Source of the DNA: Phreatobacter sp.
Lineage (GTDB): Bacteria; Pseudomonadota; Alphaproteobacteria; Rhizobiales; Phreatobacteraceae
DNA length: 64,000 bases
NCBI RefSeq assembly: GCF_027532945.1
Contig: NZ_JAPZTZ010000004.1
Span: 283,036-347,035, forward strand
Direction: 5' to 3'
Shown: piece after piece, positions 1 through 9,076 of the stretch
How the letters are laid out: the number at the start of each line of letters is the position of its first letter
How positions within the stretch are numbered: position 1 is the stretch's first letter
Notes under the pieces: model-generated
Databases searched by the model: none
Told to the model about the DNA's origin: nothing
The model's input: only the letters and a program-made list of their open reading frames with translations
Position numbers and translations under genes: made by a program

Positions 1-1
1 G

Positions 2-1111
2 CTGGGACCTGCGGCGCTGACCTCGCCAGAGATGGAAGAGACCTTGAGCCTCTGCGTCTCCTGCAAGGCCTGCAAGCGCGAGTGCCCGACCGGCGTCGAC
101 ATGGCGCGGATGAAGATCGAGGTGAAGGCCCAGCGCTACGCCCTCTATGGCGCCAAGCTGCACGAGCGGCTCGTCGCCCATCTGCCGCGCTATGCCGGCC
201 TTGCCGCCAAGGCCCCCTGGCTCTTCAACCTGCGCGACCGCGTGCCGGCCCTCAAAATCCTGTCGGAGAAGCTTGCTCAGTTCTCGGCGCGGCGCAGCCT
301 GCCGCGCTGGCGCTCCGACGTCTTCGCGCCGAAGGCCGCCGCGGAAGGCCCGGAGGCGGGCCGCGAGGTCGTGCTCCTCGCCGACACGTTCAACCGCGCC
401 TTCGAGCGCGAGAACCTCGACGCGGCGGTGTCGGTGCTCGTCGCCGCCGGCTACCGCGTCCATCACGCGAAGCCCGTTGGCGGCGGCCGCGCGCTATGCT
501 GCGGGCGCACCTATCTCGCCACAGGTATGGTCGATCGCGCCCGTGAGGAAGCCGACCGGCTGGTCGCAGCGCTCGCGCCTTTTGCGGCGCGTGGCGTTCC
601 GGTGATCGGGCTCGAGCCGTCGTGCCTCTTCTCGCTGCGCGATGAAATCCCGGCGCTGCTGCGGTCCGACGATGCGAAGCAGGTGGCCGGCGTCGCCGTG
701 CTGTTCGAGGAGTTTATCGCCGCCGAGGCCAAGGCGGGCCGTCTCGCCCTGCGGCTCGGCGAGATGAAGGCCAAGGCCGTGCTGCACGGCCATTGCCACC
801 AGAAGGCCTTCGGCGCCATGGGGGCGGTGGAGGGCGCGTTGCGCCTCGTCCCCGGCCTCGAAGTGCAGACGGTGGAGAGTTCCTGCTGCGGCATGGCAGG
901 GGCCTTCGGCTATCACGTCGAAACCATCGACGCCTCGCTCGCCATGGCCGAGCTGTCGCTGCTCCCGGCCGTCCGCAAGGCGCCGGAGGACGCGATCATC
1001 GTCGCCGACGGCACCTCCTGCCGCCACCAGATTGCCGACGGCGCCGGCCGCGAGGCGGTCCATGTCGCGCGGGTCCTGGCGATGAGCCTTGAACAAAAAG
1101 GGGCGTGCTGA
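2..1111 (+). CDS. FAD-linked oxidase / (S)-2-hydroxy-acid or D-lactate dehydrogenase type protein, C-terminal part (4Fe-4S and CCG cysteine-rich domains), 5'-truncated by window edge
   Basis: Frame is open upstream of the listed ATG to the window edge; CVSCKACKRECP ferredoxin motif; CCG-type motifs ALCCGRTY and HGHCHQKAFG...SSCCGMAGAFG. Confidence 0.8.
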   Translation: MGPAALTSPEMEETLSLCVSCKACKRECPTGVDMARMKIEVKAQRYALYGAKLHERLVAHLPRYAGLAAKAPWLFNLRDRVPALKILSEKLAQFSARRSLPRWRSDVFAPKAAAEGPEAGREVVLLADTFNRAFERENLDAAVSVLVAAGYRVHHAKPVGGGRALCCGRTYLATGMVDRAREEADRLVAALAPFAARGVPVIGLEPSCLFSLRDEIPALLRSDDAKQVAGVAVLFEEFIAAEAKAGRLALRLGEMKAKAVLHGHCHQKAFGAMGAVEGALRLVPGLEVQTVESSCCGMAGAFGYHVETIDASLAMAELSLLPAVRKAPEDAIIVADGTSCRHQIADGAGREAVHVARVLAMSLEQKGAC

Positions 1112-1137
1112 GCCCGCTGCCTCCAGAGGCCTTTGCC

Positions 1138-1476
1138 TCAACCGCCGGTCGCGCGACGCCGGCCTGACCTGCCAGTTGGATGATTTGGGGCCGAGCGCTT
1201 GGTAAGCGCCCGCGAGGCCATTTCGATGGGGCGCGTGGTCGTCGTCATCATCGCCGCAATCGCGTCCATCGCGGCGGCCTTGAAGCGCCGCGCCACCTCG
1301 TCGATGAGTTCGACGACGTCCTGATGCGTCTTGTTATTGAAGACGATCCGGGTTCCTTCGCTCAGCGGCCCGCCCAGAGGACTGTCGGTAGGCGGCACGG
1401 GCGCGAAGCTGACGACCTTGGCGGGGTCGATCCCCACGGATGTTCCGTCGGGACGCGTAAAAATGACGAAGGCCAT
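1138..1476 (-). CDS. Hypothetical protein, N-terminus weakly FlbD-like
   Basis: ORF in a gap between genes; N-term 'FVIFTRPDGTSVGIDPAKVVSFAPV...GTRIVFNN' resembles small FlbD-like proteins; weak. Confidence 0.45.
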   Translation of the reverse strand: MAFVIFTRPDGTSVGIDPAKVVSFAPVPPTDSPLGGPLSEGTRIVFNNKTHQDVVELIDEVARRFKAAAMDAIAAMMTTTTRPIEMASRALTKRSAPNHPTGRSGRRRATGG

Positions 1477-1560
1477 CGGTATCTCCCGTCATGATTGCAG
1501 AACGAACGTGCCGGACTAGGTCCGGCACGTCCATCTTGGGAGAAGTCCGGAAGGCCGCCC

Positions 1561-2535
1561 TCAGTTCTCCAGCTTGATGTTGGCGTCGGTGACGACCTTG
1601 CGCCAGCGCTGCACCTCGGACGACACGAAGCGGCCGAAGGCCTCGCCCTCCAGCGTCGGGATGTCGGAGCCGTTGCGGGCCCAGGCCTCCTTGATGTTTG
1701 GCAGTTCCAGCACGGCGCGGATCTCGCGGCGCATGCGGTCGACGATCGGCTGCGGCGTGCCCTTCACCGCGAAGATGGCGTACCAGGTCGACACGTCGAA
1801 ACTGGCGAGGCCGGCCTCGGTCGCCGTCGGCACGTTCGGCACGGCGGGGTTGCGCTGCGGGGCGGCGAGAGCGATGCCGTGGATCTGGCCGCCCTGGATC
1901 TGCGGCGCCGAGGTGCCGAGGCCGTCGAAGATCATGTCGATCTGGCCGGCGACCAGGTCGGCCATGGCCGGGCCTGCGCCGCGATAGGGCACGTGGCGGA
2001 TCTGCGTCTGGGTGAGCAGCTTGAAGAGTTCGGCCGAGAGGTGATGGGTCGTGCCGATGCCAGCCGATCCATAGACGAGGCCGTCTGGCCGCGACTTGGC
2101 GAGGGCGATCAGCTCGGGCAGCGTTTTCGCCGGCACGCGGCGCGGATTGACCACGAGGATCTGCGGCGGCTGGCCGATCACCGCGACGGGGATGAAGTCC
2201 GTCTCGATATTGTAGTCAAGGCGCGGATAGAGCGAGGGCGCGATGGTGTGGTGCGCCGCGCCGACGAGGAAGTAATAGCCGTCGGGCGTCTGGCGGGAGG
2301 CGACGAGCGCGCCCGCCGTGCCGCCGGCACCGGCGCGGTTCTCGATGATGACGCCCTGGCCGAGGCGCTTCTCCAGCTCGGCCGCCAGCGGCCGGGCAAA
2401 GGCGTCCGTGCCGCCGCCGGCCGCGAAGGGGACCATGAAGGTGATCGGCCGCTGCGGCCAGGTCTGGGCGTTCGCCGCCGTACCGGCGACGAGGGCGGAC
2501 AGGGCGGCAAGGCCGGCCAGCATCAGTTTGCGCAT
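1561..2535 (-). CDS. Bug-family (TctC) tripartite tricarboxylate transporter substrate-binding protein
   Basis: Signal peptide then AQTWPQRPITFMVPFAAGGGTDAFARPLAAELEKRLGQGVIIENRAGAGG, the classic Bug signature. Confidence 0.93.
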   Translation of the reverse strand: MRKLMLAGLAALSALVAGTAANAQTWPQRPITFMVPFAAGGGTDAFARPLAAELEKRLGQGVIIENRAGAGGTAGALVASRQTPDGYYFLVGAAHHTIAPSLYPRLDYNIETDFIPVAVIGQPPQILVVNPRRVPAKTLPELIALAKSRPDGLVYGSAGIGTTHHLSAELFKLLTQTQIRHVPYRGAGPAMADLVAGQIDMIFDGLGTSAPQIQGGQIHGIALAAPQRNPAVPNVPTATEAGLASFDVSTWYAIFAVKGTPQPIVDRMRREIRAVLELPNIKEAWARNGSDIPTLEGEAFGRFVSSEVQRWRKVVTDANIKLEN

Positions 2536-2678
2536 TCGGGTTCCCTCGGGAGTTGTTTCCTGCGGCGGCCCCTTGCGCGGGACCGCTCGTCCGGACTGTT
2601 TGCCGGTTCGGAAACGAGACTAGCGTCTCGACCGGGGGTTTCAAGGCCGCATCACCGCGTCCCGGAGTCGCTCCGGGA

Positions 2679-3488
2679 TCAGGTTCCCACGCGCACCGGC
2701 GCGTTGAGCTTGCGCAGCGCGGCAATGACCGACAGCGCCGTGATGCGGCCGGTCTTGGGGTTTTCCGACGGGATGTTCTCAATGGCGAGCGACAGTTTCG
2801 CCGAATCCGAATCGACCTCGATGGCGTGGCAGTTGCGGGTCACCGTCGGGTCCGCCCAGATGTCGATGGTGGTGCGGTCCGGGCCGATGCCGGCGAGCGA
2901 CAGCGCGACCGCGACATTGACGTTGGCCGGGAAGCCCTTGGCGGCATCGCGCGCCGATCCGGAGAAGATGAGGGTCGGCTCCTTCACCGCGTCCATGTCG
3001 AGGCCCTTCTCGACGAGGTAGGGCGCGCCGACGAGACCCTTCGGCGGCTTGCGGGTGATCATCCTGACAGAATGGATCGTGCCCTCGGCCGCCGCCGTCA
3101 CCGCGTCGAGGCCGAGCAGCGCGCCGGTCGGCACGATGATCTGGCCGCCATGGGTCTTGGCGAGCTCCATGAGGTGAGGGCGCGGCAGCAGCGCTCCGCA
3201 GGACAGCACCATGACCTTCTTGCCCGCTTCGAGCATCGGCGTGCAGATTTCCTCGATGATGGCGGCAGGGGCGCATTCGACCGCGAGATCGGCATGGGCG
3301 GGGAAGTCCGCGAGCGCCACGATCGGCACGTCGATGCCCTCGGCCGCAAGCCAGGCCCTGGCCTTCGCCTCGTCGCGCGCGGCGACGGCGGTGAGCACCG
3401 TGCCGGGAATGGTGCCGCGGGCGATGCGCGCGGCGAGCGTGCGGCCGATGGCGCCGAGGCCGGCAATGGCGATGCGGGTCGTGGTCAT
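2679..3488 (-). CDS. nadX: Aspartate dehydrogenase (NadX-like)
   Basis: N-terminal Rossmann GLGAIGRTLA; VLSCGALLPRPHL; IIVPTGALLGLDAVTAAAEGTIHSVRMITRKPPKGL characteristic of the family. Confidence 0.85.
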   Translation of the reverse strand: MTTTRIAIAGLGAIGRTLAARIARGTIPGTVLTAVAARDEAKARAWLAAEGIDVPIVALADFPAHADLAVECAPAAIIEEICTPMLEAGKKVMVLSCGALLPRPHLMELAKTHGGQIIVPTGALLGLDAVTAAAEGTIHSVRMITRKPPKGLVGAPYLVEKGLDMDAVKEPTLIFSGSARDAAKGFPANVNVAVALSLAGIGPDRTTIDIWADPTVTRNCHAIEVDSDSAKLSLAIENIPSENPKTGRITALSVIAALRKLNAPVRVGT

Positions 3489-3707
3489 GGAGGGTCCTCT
3501 TGTCGGGCGGCGGACCTTACGGTCTTCGCCAACATTTGCCAGCCCTTGGCGTCATGGGCTCCATGCGACCCCGGGTTGCTCGCAAGGTGATCCAGACAGG
3601 GTCAGCCGACTCGCTGCCTGTGCGGCGGTCCGACGCTGCCTATCATTTGGGATGGACAAGGCGGGTCATTTCGCCATGATCCGCCGCTTCCGGAGGAGTT
3701 TTCCGAC

Positions 3708-4700
3708 ATGAAGTCCATCGCCCGCCGTTCGCTTCTCGCCCTTGCCGCCACCGCTTCCCTTGTCGCTGCCGCCCCTGCCGCCATGGCTCAGGCCTGGCCG
3801 GTGCGCCCCGTCACCATGATCATCCCCTTCGCCGCGGGCGGGCCGACCGACGTGCTGGGCCGCATCATGGCGGAGCGGATGTCGCAGATCCTCGGCCAGC
3901 AGGTCATTGTCGAGAATGTCGGCGGCGCCGGTGGCATGACGGGCACGGCCCGCGTCTCGCGTGGCAGCCCGGACGGCTACACCTTCGTGCTCGGCACGGT
4001 CGGCACCCACGCGGTGAACCAGACCCTCTATGCCCAGCCGCTGTATAACGCCGCGACCGACTTCGCGCCGGTGACGCTGATCGCCGAGGTGCCGCTGATC
4101 CTCATCACCCGCAAGGACTTCCCCGCGAACAACCTCCAGGAGTTCATCGCCCACGTGAAGGCCAATGAGGCCAAGATGCAGTTTGCCTCCGCCGGCCCCG
4201 GCTCGGCGGTTCATCTCGGCTGCCTCTACCTCAACTCGGTGATCGGCACGAACGGCGTCACCCACGTGCCCTATCGCGGCTCGGCCCCGGCCATCCAGGA
4301 CCTGATCTCCGGCCGCGTCGACTATATGTGCGAGATCTCCTCCACCGCGCTGTCGCACATCCAGGGCAATTCGGTGAAGGCACTGGCGACGCTGACCGCT
4401 GCACGCACCGCCGTGCTGCCCAACCTTCAGACCGCGCAGGAGCAGGGCCTCCAGGGCTTCGAGGCCTATACCTGGAACGCCTTCTTCTTCCACAAGGACA
4501 CGCCGCCGGCCATCGTGGAGCGCCTGCGCGCCGCCACCATCGAGGCGATGGACACGCCCGCCGTGGGCGAGCGGCTCGAGGGCCTCGGCGCCATCATCGC
4601 CGGGCCGCAGCGCCGCGGTGGCGCCTATCTCGACCGCCTGGTGAAGAGCGAGATCGAGAAGTGGGCCGGCCCCATCCGCGCCAGCGGCGTCAGCCAGTAA
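3708..4700 (+). CDS. Bug-family (TctC) substrate-binding protein
   Basis: Signal peptide; AWPVRPVTMIIPFAAGGPTDVLGRIMAERMSQILGQQVIVENVGGAGG. Confidence 0.93.
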   Translation: MKSIARRSLLALAATASLVAAAPAAMAQAWPVRPVTMIIPFAAGGPTDVLGRIMAERMSQILGQQVIVENVGGAGGMTGTARVSRGSPDGYTFVLGTVGTHAVNQTLYAQPLYNAATDFAPVTLIAEVPLILITRKDFPANNLQEFIAHVKANEAKMQFASAGPGSAVHLGCLYLNSVIGTNGVTHVPYRGSAPAIQDLISGRVDYMCEISSTALSHIQGNSVKALATLTAARTAVLPNLQTAQEQGLQGFEAYTWNAFFFHKDTPPAIVERLRAATIEAMDTPAVGERLEGLGAIIAGPQRRGGAYLDRLVKSEIEKWAGPIRASGVSQ

Positions 4701-4727
4701 GCCTCGCCCTCTTTCGGGAGGTGGCGG

Positions 4728-4759
4728 CACCCGGCGGGAAACCGCCGGGTGTTTTCTTT
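4728..4759 (+). terminator. Rho-independent terminator downstream of the Bug-family gene
   Basis: Perfect 10-bp stem CACCCGGCGG-gaaa-CCGCCGGGTG followed by TTTTCTTT. Confidence 0.9.
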
Positions 4760-4806
4760 GAGGGGGTGAACGACTGCCCTTCGAGGCTTACGCCCGAACC
4801 ACCGCC

Positions 4807-4837
4807 CGTCATGCCCGCCACAAGGGCGGGCATGACG
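4807..4837. repeat. Short palindromic intergenic element CGTCATGCCCGCC-acaag-GGCGGGCATGACG
   Basis: Perfect 13-bp inverted repeat with 5-nt loop in intergenic DNA. Confidence 0.75.
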
Positions 4838-4907
4838 CGGGACGGGCCGTGCGTCTTCGGCCGGCCTCTGCGAAGGACGCTTCCGTTGGGAGCCGAAGCG
4901 CCCCACC

Positions 4908-5822
4908 TCAGCCCATCGCCGCCAGGACCTCCTCGCGGCGCGGCAGGGGGGCGACCGCCCCATATCCCCGCGTCGACAACGCCGCCGCGACGCAGGCATA
5001 GCGCCCGGCGGCGAAGGGGTCCTGCGTCCGCAGCCATTCGGCGAGGAACGCCCCGTCGAAACAGTCGCCGGCCCCCGTCGCATCGACCGCGTTCACGGTG
5101 ATCGAAGGGATCACCCGCCGCTCCTGCGGCGTCGCCACCAGCGCGCCCTCCTTGCCGAGGGTGAGCGCGACGATGCGCGAGCCACCCGCGAGGTAGAAGT
5201 CGCAGATCGCGTCGGGCGTCTCGCAGCCGGTCAGCTGGCGTGCATCGTCCATCCCGGGAAGGGCGATGTCGGCAAGGCGCATGGCGGCATTGGTGACGGC
5301 GCGCGCCTTCTCCAGCGGCCAGAGCCGGAGCCTGAGATTGGTGTCGTAGGACACGGTGACACCCGCGTCCCGCGCGGCGGCGATTGCCGCCAGGACCGCC
5401 GCGCTGGCGCTGTCCGAAATCGCCTGCGAGATGCCGGAGACGTGGAGGATCCTCGCCGACCGCACGAGGTCGAGCGGCACGTCCGCCGCGGTGATGCGCG
5501 CCGCCGCGGACCCTGCGCGCCGGTAGCTGAAGGCGTGGCCCTCGGGCCCATGGGTGACGAAATAGAGGCCGGTATCGCCGCCCGCGACCCGGCGCATTCC
5601 CGACGTGTCGACGCCTTCGCGCGCCCAGAGGGCGATGAAATCCTCCCCGAAGGCGTCGTCGCCGATGGCGCCGATCACACCGACGCCCGCCCCCGACCGC
5701 GCCGCGGCGATGGCACAGTTCGATGTGTCGCCGCCGAAGCCGAAGAGGTAGTGCGGCTCGCCTGGCCGGGTCTGGTTGAACTCGCCGAGGGCTTCGCCGA
5801 AGCAGAGGATGTCGCTGGCCAT
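4908..5822 (-). CDS. PfkB-family carbohydrate kinase (2-keto-3-deoxygluconate kinase-like)
   Basis: FGEALGEFNQTRPG...GGDTSNCAIAAARSGAGVGVIGAIGDDAFG and C-term NAVDATGAGDCFDGAFLAEW. Confidence 0.9.
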   Translation of the reverse strand: MASDILCFGEALGEFNQTRPGEPHYLFGFGGDTSNCAIAAARSGAGVGVIGAIGDDAFGEDFIALWAREGVDTSGMRRVAGGDTGLYFVTHGPEGHAFSYRRAGSAAARITAADVPLDLVRSARILHVSGISQAISDSASAAVLAAIAAARDAGVTVSYDTNLRLRLWPLEKARAVTNAAMRLADIALPGMDDARQLTGCETPDAICDFYLAGGSRIVALTLGKEGALVATPQERRVIPSITVNAVDATGAGDCFDGAFLAEWLRTQDPFAAGRYACVAAALSTRGYGAVAPLPRREEVLAAMG

Positions 5823-6103
5823 GTCATGTCCGAAGCATCAGGGGCGACGAGCATAGGTTGCGTCGTCGCGCCGGTGAAGGGCGCTGGTGCCGTGGGGCTG
5901 TGCATGACCTCCGCGCAGCAGGGAAAAATCTGGCCTGGAGGGGCCCATCGCGAGAAAATTTCCCTCATCGGCTCTAGGAATTGATCCAGCTCGGCGACAG
6001 GACTGTTGCGCCGTCTTATGGTCTTGCCTAGTTGGTGCGATGCGGTATCATTCGTACACGAACGAACTGCACGCGGCGCCAGTCACCCCGGACTTAACAG
6101 CCT

Positions 6104-6877
6104 ATGTCGAACCTGAACTCCGAGCGCGTCCTCGACGTGCGGCACTACACGGACCGGCTCTTCTCCTTCAAGACGACCCGCGACCCCTCGTTCCGCTTCG
6201 TCAACGGCCAGTTCGTGATGATCGGCCTTGAGGTCGAGGGCAAGCCGCTGCTGCGCGCCTATTCGATCGTCTCGTCGAACTACGAGGACAATCTCGAGTT
6301 CTTCTCGATCAAGGTTCCCGACGGCCCGCTGACCTCGCGCCTGCAGAACATCAAGGTGGGCGACCAGATCCTGGTGGGACGCAAGCCCGTCGGCACGCTG
6401 GTGCAGGACGCGCTGCTGCCCGGCCGCAACCTCTATCTCTGCGGCACCGGCACGGGCCTCGCGCCCTTCATCAGCGTGGTGAAGGACCCGGAAGTCTATG
6501 ACCGTTTCGACAATGTCGTGCTCATCCACGGCACGCGCTTCATCGCCGAACAGGCCTATGGCGACTACGTTTCCCGCGAACTGCCCGATGACGAGCTCAT
6601 CGGCGAACTGGTCCGCGACAAGCTGAAATACTATCCGACCGTCACCCGCGAGCCCTATGTCCACACCGGCCGCATCACCGAGCTCCTTGGCAGCGGCGCC
6701 ATCCAGGCCGAGTTCGGCCTCGGCCCGCTCGACAAGGAGACGGACCGGGTGATGATCTGTGGCTCGCCGGCCTTCCTGGCGGACATGGTGGACATGCTGG
6801 TTGCCCGAGGCTTCGACGAGGGCGCCATTTCCAAGCCCGGCCATTTCGTCATCGAGAAGGCCTTCGTGGAGAAGTGA
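6104..6877 (+). CDS. fpr: Ferredoxin--NADP reductase
   Basis: RAYSIVSSNYEDNLEFFSIKVPDGPLTSRLQ, LCGTGTGLAPFISVV, MICGSPAFLADM motifs. Confidence 0.93.
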   Translation: MSNLNSERVLDVRHYTDRLFSFKTTRDPSFRFVNGQFVMIGLEVEGKPLLRAYSIVSSNYEDNLEFFSIKVPDGPLTSRLQNIKVGDQILVGRKPVGTLVQDALLPGRNLYLCGTGTGLAPFISVVKDPEVYDRFDNVVLIHGTRFIAEQAYGDYVSRELPDDELIGELVRDKLKYYPTVTREPYVHTGRITELLGSGAIQAEFGLGPLDKETDRVMICGSPAFLADMVDMLVARGFDEGAISKPGHFVIEKAFVEK

Positions 6878-6957
6878 CCCCGGCCGGGATCCGTTGAACC
6901 TTTTGGGTCCCCATCCCGACTGACGGGCGAGCCGCTTGTGCGGTGCACCGTCAGGTC

Positions 6958-7683
6958 ATGTCCGAGCATCAGTCCCCATCAGGGCCTTCGCGCCCACCCA
7001 CCTCGGTTTTGCGCGCCGCCCTGCGGATCGCCGCCGGCCTCGCCATGGTGGGGACGGGTGCCGCCGTCGCGGCCTTTGCCGCCCAGACCGGCGCGCTCCT
7101 CTTCGCCCGCTGGATCGACCTCGGCTCGGCCGCCGACCGCCTCAGCTTCGCCAGTGCCATGGGCGCCATCGGCGCGCTCTCCGGCGGCGGGGCCGGCCTG
7201 TGGTTCGCGCTCGCCCTGCGCGACAAGGACACCGCCGTCGCCAGGGCCCTCGCCATGGCCGCGTCCGTCCTCGCCCTCTTCGCCATGGCCGTTGGCTATC
7301 TCGCCTTCGCCGTCACGACGGCGCCGCCGCCGGTCCAGACCCTTCTCGTCGCCCAGATCCGCCTCGGCGGTCAGGCCTGGAGCGGCCTCGCCGTCGCCGC
7401 AGCCGGGCCCCGCCTCGAAGCCGCACCCGACCGTCTGCGGCGCGAGGCTCAGGCCGACGGTTCGACCCTGGTCGAGGTCGTGCTGCCGCTGCCGGAGCCC
7501 GCAGGTCTGAGGGCCGTGCTCGTCCGCAATGACGGTGCCGATCTCGCCCGCTTCAGCCTTGACCTGCCGGGCGATCCGCCCGCCACCGCCAATTACAGCC
7601 ATTGGCTCACGCCGGACCGCCGCAGCGGCGAGGCGGCGACCATGGAGATGCGGTTTCGCATCGAGAGGCGCGTGCGGCGCTGA
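6958..7683 (+). CDS. Hypothetical membrane protein
   Basis: ORF with several N-terminal hydrophobic segments; ATG at 6958 preferred over GTG at 6943. Confidence 0.6.
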   Translation: MSEHQSPSGPSRPPTSVLRAALRIAAGLAMVGTGAAVAAFAAQTGALLFARWIDLGSAADRLSFASAMGAIGALSGGGAGLWFALALRDKDTAVARALAMAASVLALFAMAVGYLAFAVTTAPPPVQTLLVAQIRLGGQAWSGLAVAAAGPRLEAAPDRLRREAQADGSTLVEVVLPLPEPAGLRAVLVRNDGADLARFSLDLPGDPPATANYSHWLTPDRRSGEAATMEMRFRIERRVRR

Positions 7684-7685
7684 TC

Positions 7686-8267
7686 TCAGGAGGCGCGGTC
7701 GACCCCGAACCGCGCCGCCTCGGCCGCAAGGTCGGCCTCGGCCCAGACCCGATGCTCGCCGCGGGCGAAGGCCTCGGCGTTCATCCGGTAGAGATGGGCG
7801 TTGAAGCGGTTGGCGGGCCCTGAATCCCGGCTCGCCTTCACCAGCGCGGGAACGCCGGCGACGATGGAGTTCGGCGGCACGACGGTCCCCTCCTTGAGGA
7901 AGGCGCCGCCGGCGATAATGGAATTCGCACCGATGATGCAGCCGTCCATGATCGTTGCGCCGATGCCGACGAGCACATCGTCGCCGATGGTGCAGCCATG
8001 CAGCGTTACCCGGTGGGTGATGGAGCAGTTGCGGCCGACATGGGTTCCGAGGCCGTTGCCGACATGCACCATGACGAAGTCCTGGATGTTCGATCCCTCG
8101 CCGATCGTCACCTCATAGGCCTCGGCGCGGATGACGGCGTTCGGCCAGACGGAGACGCCTGCCGCAAGGCTCACCTTGCCGTAGATCAGCGCGGTCGGGT
8201 GGACGAAGGCGTCGGGATCGATGGTGACGAGAGGCCCGCTGCGCGGCGCCTTGGAACCCCTGAGCAT
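7686..8267 (-). CDS. Gamma carbonic anhydrase family protein (left-handed beta-helix)
   Basis: VWPNAVIRAEAYEVTIGEGSNIQDFVMVHVGNGLGTHVGRNCSITHRVTLHGCTIGDDVLVGIGATIMDGCIIG hexapeptide repeats. Confidence 0.92.
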   Translation of the reverse strand: MLRGSKAPRSGPLVTIDPDAFVHPTALIYGKVSLAAGVSVWPNAVIRAEAYEVTIGEGSNIQDFVMVHVGNGLGTHVGRNCSITHRVTLHGCTIGDDVLVGIGATIMDGCIIGANSIIAGGAFLKEGTVVPPNSIVAGVPALVKASRDSGPANRFNAHLYRMNAEAFARGEHRVWAEADLAAEAARFGVDRAS

Positions 8268-8339
8268 GGCCTCTCCCCGTGTCGTCGCCTCTGGCGGGCG
8301 GCGTCACGGCACCATGAAGGGCGGGCCTGCCGGGGACAA

Positions 8340-8486
8340 TCAGTCCTTGCGGGAGAGGGCGGCCGGCTCCAGCCACTCGACCTCGTGCAGGTCGGCGACA
8401 TCGGCGTCGAAGCTCGCATCGGGCGAAAGCGGCGGGGCGACGATGACGGGCAGGGTGGTCTCGTCGGCGGTCATGTTCGCGTTCAT
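8340..8486 (-). CDS. Small hypothetical protein (48 aa), not in supplied ORF track
   Basis: MNANMTADETTLPVIVAPPLSPDASFDADVADLHEVEWLEPAALSRKD; ATG overlaps the TGA of the upstream minus-strand gene (ATGA). Confidence 0.5.
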   Translation of the reverse strand: MNANMTADETTLPVIVAPPLSPDASFDADVADLHEVEWLEPAALSRKD

Positions 8487-8986
8487 GGCCGGGCTCCGGG
8501 TGCCGTGGGCGAGGAGGTGGCAGGAGACCGCGGTACCGTTCCGGTCACCGTCGGGCTCGCCTGCGCGATGAGGTGGAAGACGATGGTCCGCATCACCGCC
8601 GTGTTCTCCTCCTCGGAGAGCGCGCGCAGATGCGGATAGAGCGGCCGGAAGGCGGCGGTCAGCAGTTGGACCAGCGCCGGCGGCACGGTCGGAATCTCGT
8701 CGGCGGCATAGGTGGCGTAGCTGGTCCGGCCGGCGAGGGCTGCGACCTGAACGAGGATGCGCTCCTCGACCTCGCCGACATTGCGGAACTGGGCGAGCGC
8801 GAAGGCCGCGCAGGCTTCCAGCGCCGCCTCGGCGCCAGCGCGCAGGTCGGTGTCGGAGATCATCGCCTCGGCGGTGAAGCGGGTGAGGTCGCCGGGCGCG
8901 CAGGCCTGCTGCGCCTCGGCATGGCCGGGCAGGCCCGCGAGGGCGGCAAAGGCCGTGACGGCGAAGACCTTGGCGAGCGCGCGCAT
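8483..8986 (-). CDS. Hypothetical secreted protein
   Basis: Signal peptide MRALAKVFAVTAFAALAGLPGHAEAQ; ATGA overlap with downstream small ORF. Confidence 0.6.
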   Translation of the reverse strand: MRALAKVFAVTAFAALAGLPGHAEAQQACAPGDLTRFTAEAMISDTDLRAGAEAALEACAAFALAQFRNVGEVEERILVQVAALAGRTSYATYAADEIPTVPPALVQLLTAAFRPLYPHLRALSEEENTAVMRTIVFHLIAQASPTVTGTVPRSPATSSPTAPGARP

Positions 8987-9076
8987 CGGGCGCCTCCGTC
9001 GGGTGAACCTGTCCCGACCGTGCCCTGATCCGGTTAACGACCTCTTAACGCCCCGTGCCGCCGCGAGTCGCGCGCC

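Noticed and set aside
1495-3021. 508-aa plus-strand ORF over Bug and nadX genes
   Set aside because: Antisense to two well-supported genes; no domain-like sequence.
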